NCBI GenBank assembly: GCA_029204225.1
Contig: CM055102.1
Coordinates: 19,114,967-19,178,966 of the forward strand
Direction of reading: 5' to 3'
Length of the DNA stretch: 64,000 nucleotides
Origin: Diphasiastrum complanatum
Taxonomy: Eukaryota; Streptophyta; Lycopodiopsida; Lycopodiales; Lycopodiaceae
In this document: in pieces, positions 62,732 to 64,000 of the stretch
Layout of the letters: each line of letters begins with the position of its first letter
Position numbering within the stretch: the stretch's first letter is position 1
Notes under the pieces: model-generated
What the model saw: only the letters and a program-made list of their open reading frames with translations
Databases searched by the model: none
Told to the model about the DNA's origin: nothing
Made by a program: the position numbers and the translations under genes

Positions 62732-63317
62732 TTGTTTTTCAGGTTATGAAGGAGGAAATCAGATCTATCAATGATTTGGTGAAGATATCAAGTCTAGAGC
62801 ATGCTCGAGAGGATTCTACACCAAAATCGGATTTTTTGCTTTTGTAGATTGGATCTTTTGTAGATCAAAACACTAAATAGGTCAATATACTTGTTCAATT
62901 CCATTTTTTGAATTCACATGCTGGATTTGGCCGATTTTTGGATCATTGGTTCAGCCTAAGTGATGGCTTATAGATTGCATATCAAATTTTCAGCATTTGC
63001 ATGTAGATTTGGAATAGTCAATTTTTTGTGATTTTGTCAAAACCCTAATTTTAATTGGATCTCTAGATAGTGAGGTTGCTGGACTTCATTTGAGTGTGTT
63101 TCAATTTTATGAAGTGGCAAAAGTCATTAGATTGAAGATAGATCATAGGTTGATCAAGATTCCATGATTCTATGTGTTGATTTGCTTGGATAAGTGCTAG
63201 AAGAATTTGTGAGATAGTTTCAAATCTTGGTGATTTCTTTTGAAAGCATTTGTTGTTGTTCAAAGGAGTGCTTTGTGCATTGAAGCAGGTTGAAAGAGAA
63301 GATCAGGTCATTGCTAC
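62732..63317 (+). other. Leader of copia copy B
   Basis: It opens with a short frame equivalent to the start of copy A gag (ATG at 62747; ISSLEHAREDSTPKSDFLL, then stop). About 460 bp without coding follow, absent from copy A, where that short frame is joined directly to TSSNYSLWKV. Copy A therefore looks like the deletion product and copy B the original layout. Confidence 0.7.
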
Positions 63318-64000
63318 ATGGCAACCTCAATTGGAGTCATGTTGGAAGCCAATGATAGGCTTACCTCAAGTAACTATTCATTATGGAAAGTGAGGATGGA
63401 GTCACTTCTTGAGATAAATATTGTTGTAGGTTTGGAGGAGAGACCAGCAACACAACAAGATCAATTGAGGTATGACAAGAGGGCCAAGAAGGCTCTACAC
63501 ATGATAAAGATGAATGTTACAAATGAACTTCTCAAGGAAGTTGGTAAGTGCACATCATCTTTGGAAGCTTGGAATTCATTGAAGAAGCTTTATGAATCCA
63601 AGTATACTTCTAGAGTGTTGAATCTAAGAAGGCAAATCTTTTCTTGTTTGCAAAAGAATGAAGAAAGTCTAAGTACTTTTGTTTTGAGAATGAAAGCATT
63701 GAATGATGAGTTAGCTTGCATAGATGAAAGCATTAAGGAAGGAGGGCTTATTCAAGTGATTCTTAATGGCTTGTTGGATGCTCATGCTAACATTGTTCAA
63801 AGTATTGCTATTCAAAAGACTTTTCCAAGTTTGATGGATCTTCAAGAGATCTTGATCAATGAGGAATATAGGCTTCAAGCAAGAGGTGGATCTACATCGA
63901 CACTTCAAGAGGATGCTATGTTCACAAAGGGCAAATTCAAGGGCAAAACCAAAAGCAAGTGGTCTAAAGGGCAAGATCAAGTGGATGCTTCTTCAAGTGG
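63318..64000 (+). CDS. Copia copy B gag, open to the window end
   Basis: ATG 63318 (MATSIGVMLEANDRL) opens a frame with no stop for 227 codons up to base 64000. The copia gag order is present: TSSNYSLWKVRMESLLEI, GLEERPATQQDQLRYDKRAK, EAWNSLKKLYESKYTSRVLN, FVLRMKALNDELACIDES and a Lys-rich end (TKGKFKGKTKSKWSKGQD). A few codons are missing after LLEI relative to copy A (MNDVLD), in frame. The zinc knuckle and protease should follow outside the window. It is the only unbroken retrotransposon core domain here, so this copy may be younger or recently active. Gag packages element RNA in cytoplasmic particles. Confidence 0.88.
   Translation, partial: MATSIGVMLEANDRLTSSNYSLWKVRMESLLEINIVVGLEERPATQQDQLRYDKRAKKALHMIKMNVTNELLKEVGKCTSSLEAWNSLKKLYESKYTSRVLNLRRQIFSCLQKNEESLSTFVLRMKALNDELACIDESIKEGGLIQVILNGLLDAHANIVQSIAIQKTFPSLMDLQEILINEEYRLQARGGSTSTLQEDAMFTKGKFKGKTKSKWSKGQDQVDASSS

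Overview
The window is repeat-rich plant nuclear DNA. The evidence is Ty1/copia and Ty3/gypsy retrotransposon domains of plant type, primer-binding sites complementary to initiator-Met tRNA (TGGTATCAGAGC and variants), hAT, Helitron and Ptta/En/Spm transposase remnants, an AT-rich composition, GT..AG introns, and ten long (CT)n/(GA)n microsatellites. No tRNA, rRNA, operon, CRISPR array or prokaryotic feature was seen. A large-genome land plant fits; the species cannot be named from this sequence.

Layout. 1-1710: 3' end of a decayed minus-strand Ty3/gypsy element (LTR, polypurine tract, chromodomain, integrase). 3714-6772: three head-to-tail copies of a ~1.09 kb unit ending at a CT microsatellite. 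7871-12544: a plus-strand gypsy-like element with Gag and protease but no visible reverse transcriptase (RT), plus an unexplained 213-codon frame. 12545-15697: a minus-strand gypsy element whose 5' LTR is fused directly to RT. 15951-21592: a nearly full-length copia element with several frameshifts and a lost RT active site. 21593-23230: a hAT transposase relic. 26360-26476: a compact foldback. 27256-29637: three copia fragments in alternating orientation, one with an in-frame internal deletion. 29589-31912: a diverged direct duplication containing an Athila/Tat-type primer-binding site. 32430-34898: minus-strand copia pieces. 35190-35990: an unidentified, intron-bearing coding-like stretch. 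36000-40350: a Ptta/En/Spm-type transposase pseudogene with recognisable exons, flanked on both sides by GCAATTTT-rich arrays (CACTA-like). 40349-41350: 5' end of a minus-strand copia element. 42480-42914: Helitron Rep fragment. 43549-44625: solo LTR with a perfect 5-bp target duplication. 45026-49305: copia fragments, including two related LTRs fused tail to tail. 49656-50790: an unidentified minus-strand gene-like region. 54746-55870: the one good host-gene candidate, a basic, Ser-rich membrane protein with a C-terminal hydrophobic pair. 57790-64000: more copia, with two tandem 5' halves of one family; the second carries an open gag frame running off the window end.

Functionally the window is a graveyard of nested mobile elements around one probable host gene. 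Almost every transposon reading frame is broken; the open exceptions are the gag at 63318-64000, the 213-codon frame at 11402-12043 and the host-like frame at 54746-55870. No new defence or regulatory system could be supported. The best leads are the RT-less gypsy element with its extra frame, the two unidentified gene-like regions, the tandem 1.09 kb array and the foldback at 26.4 kb.
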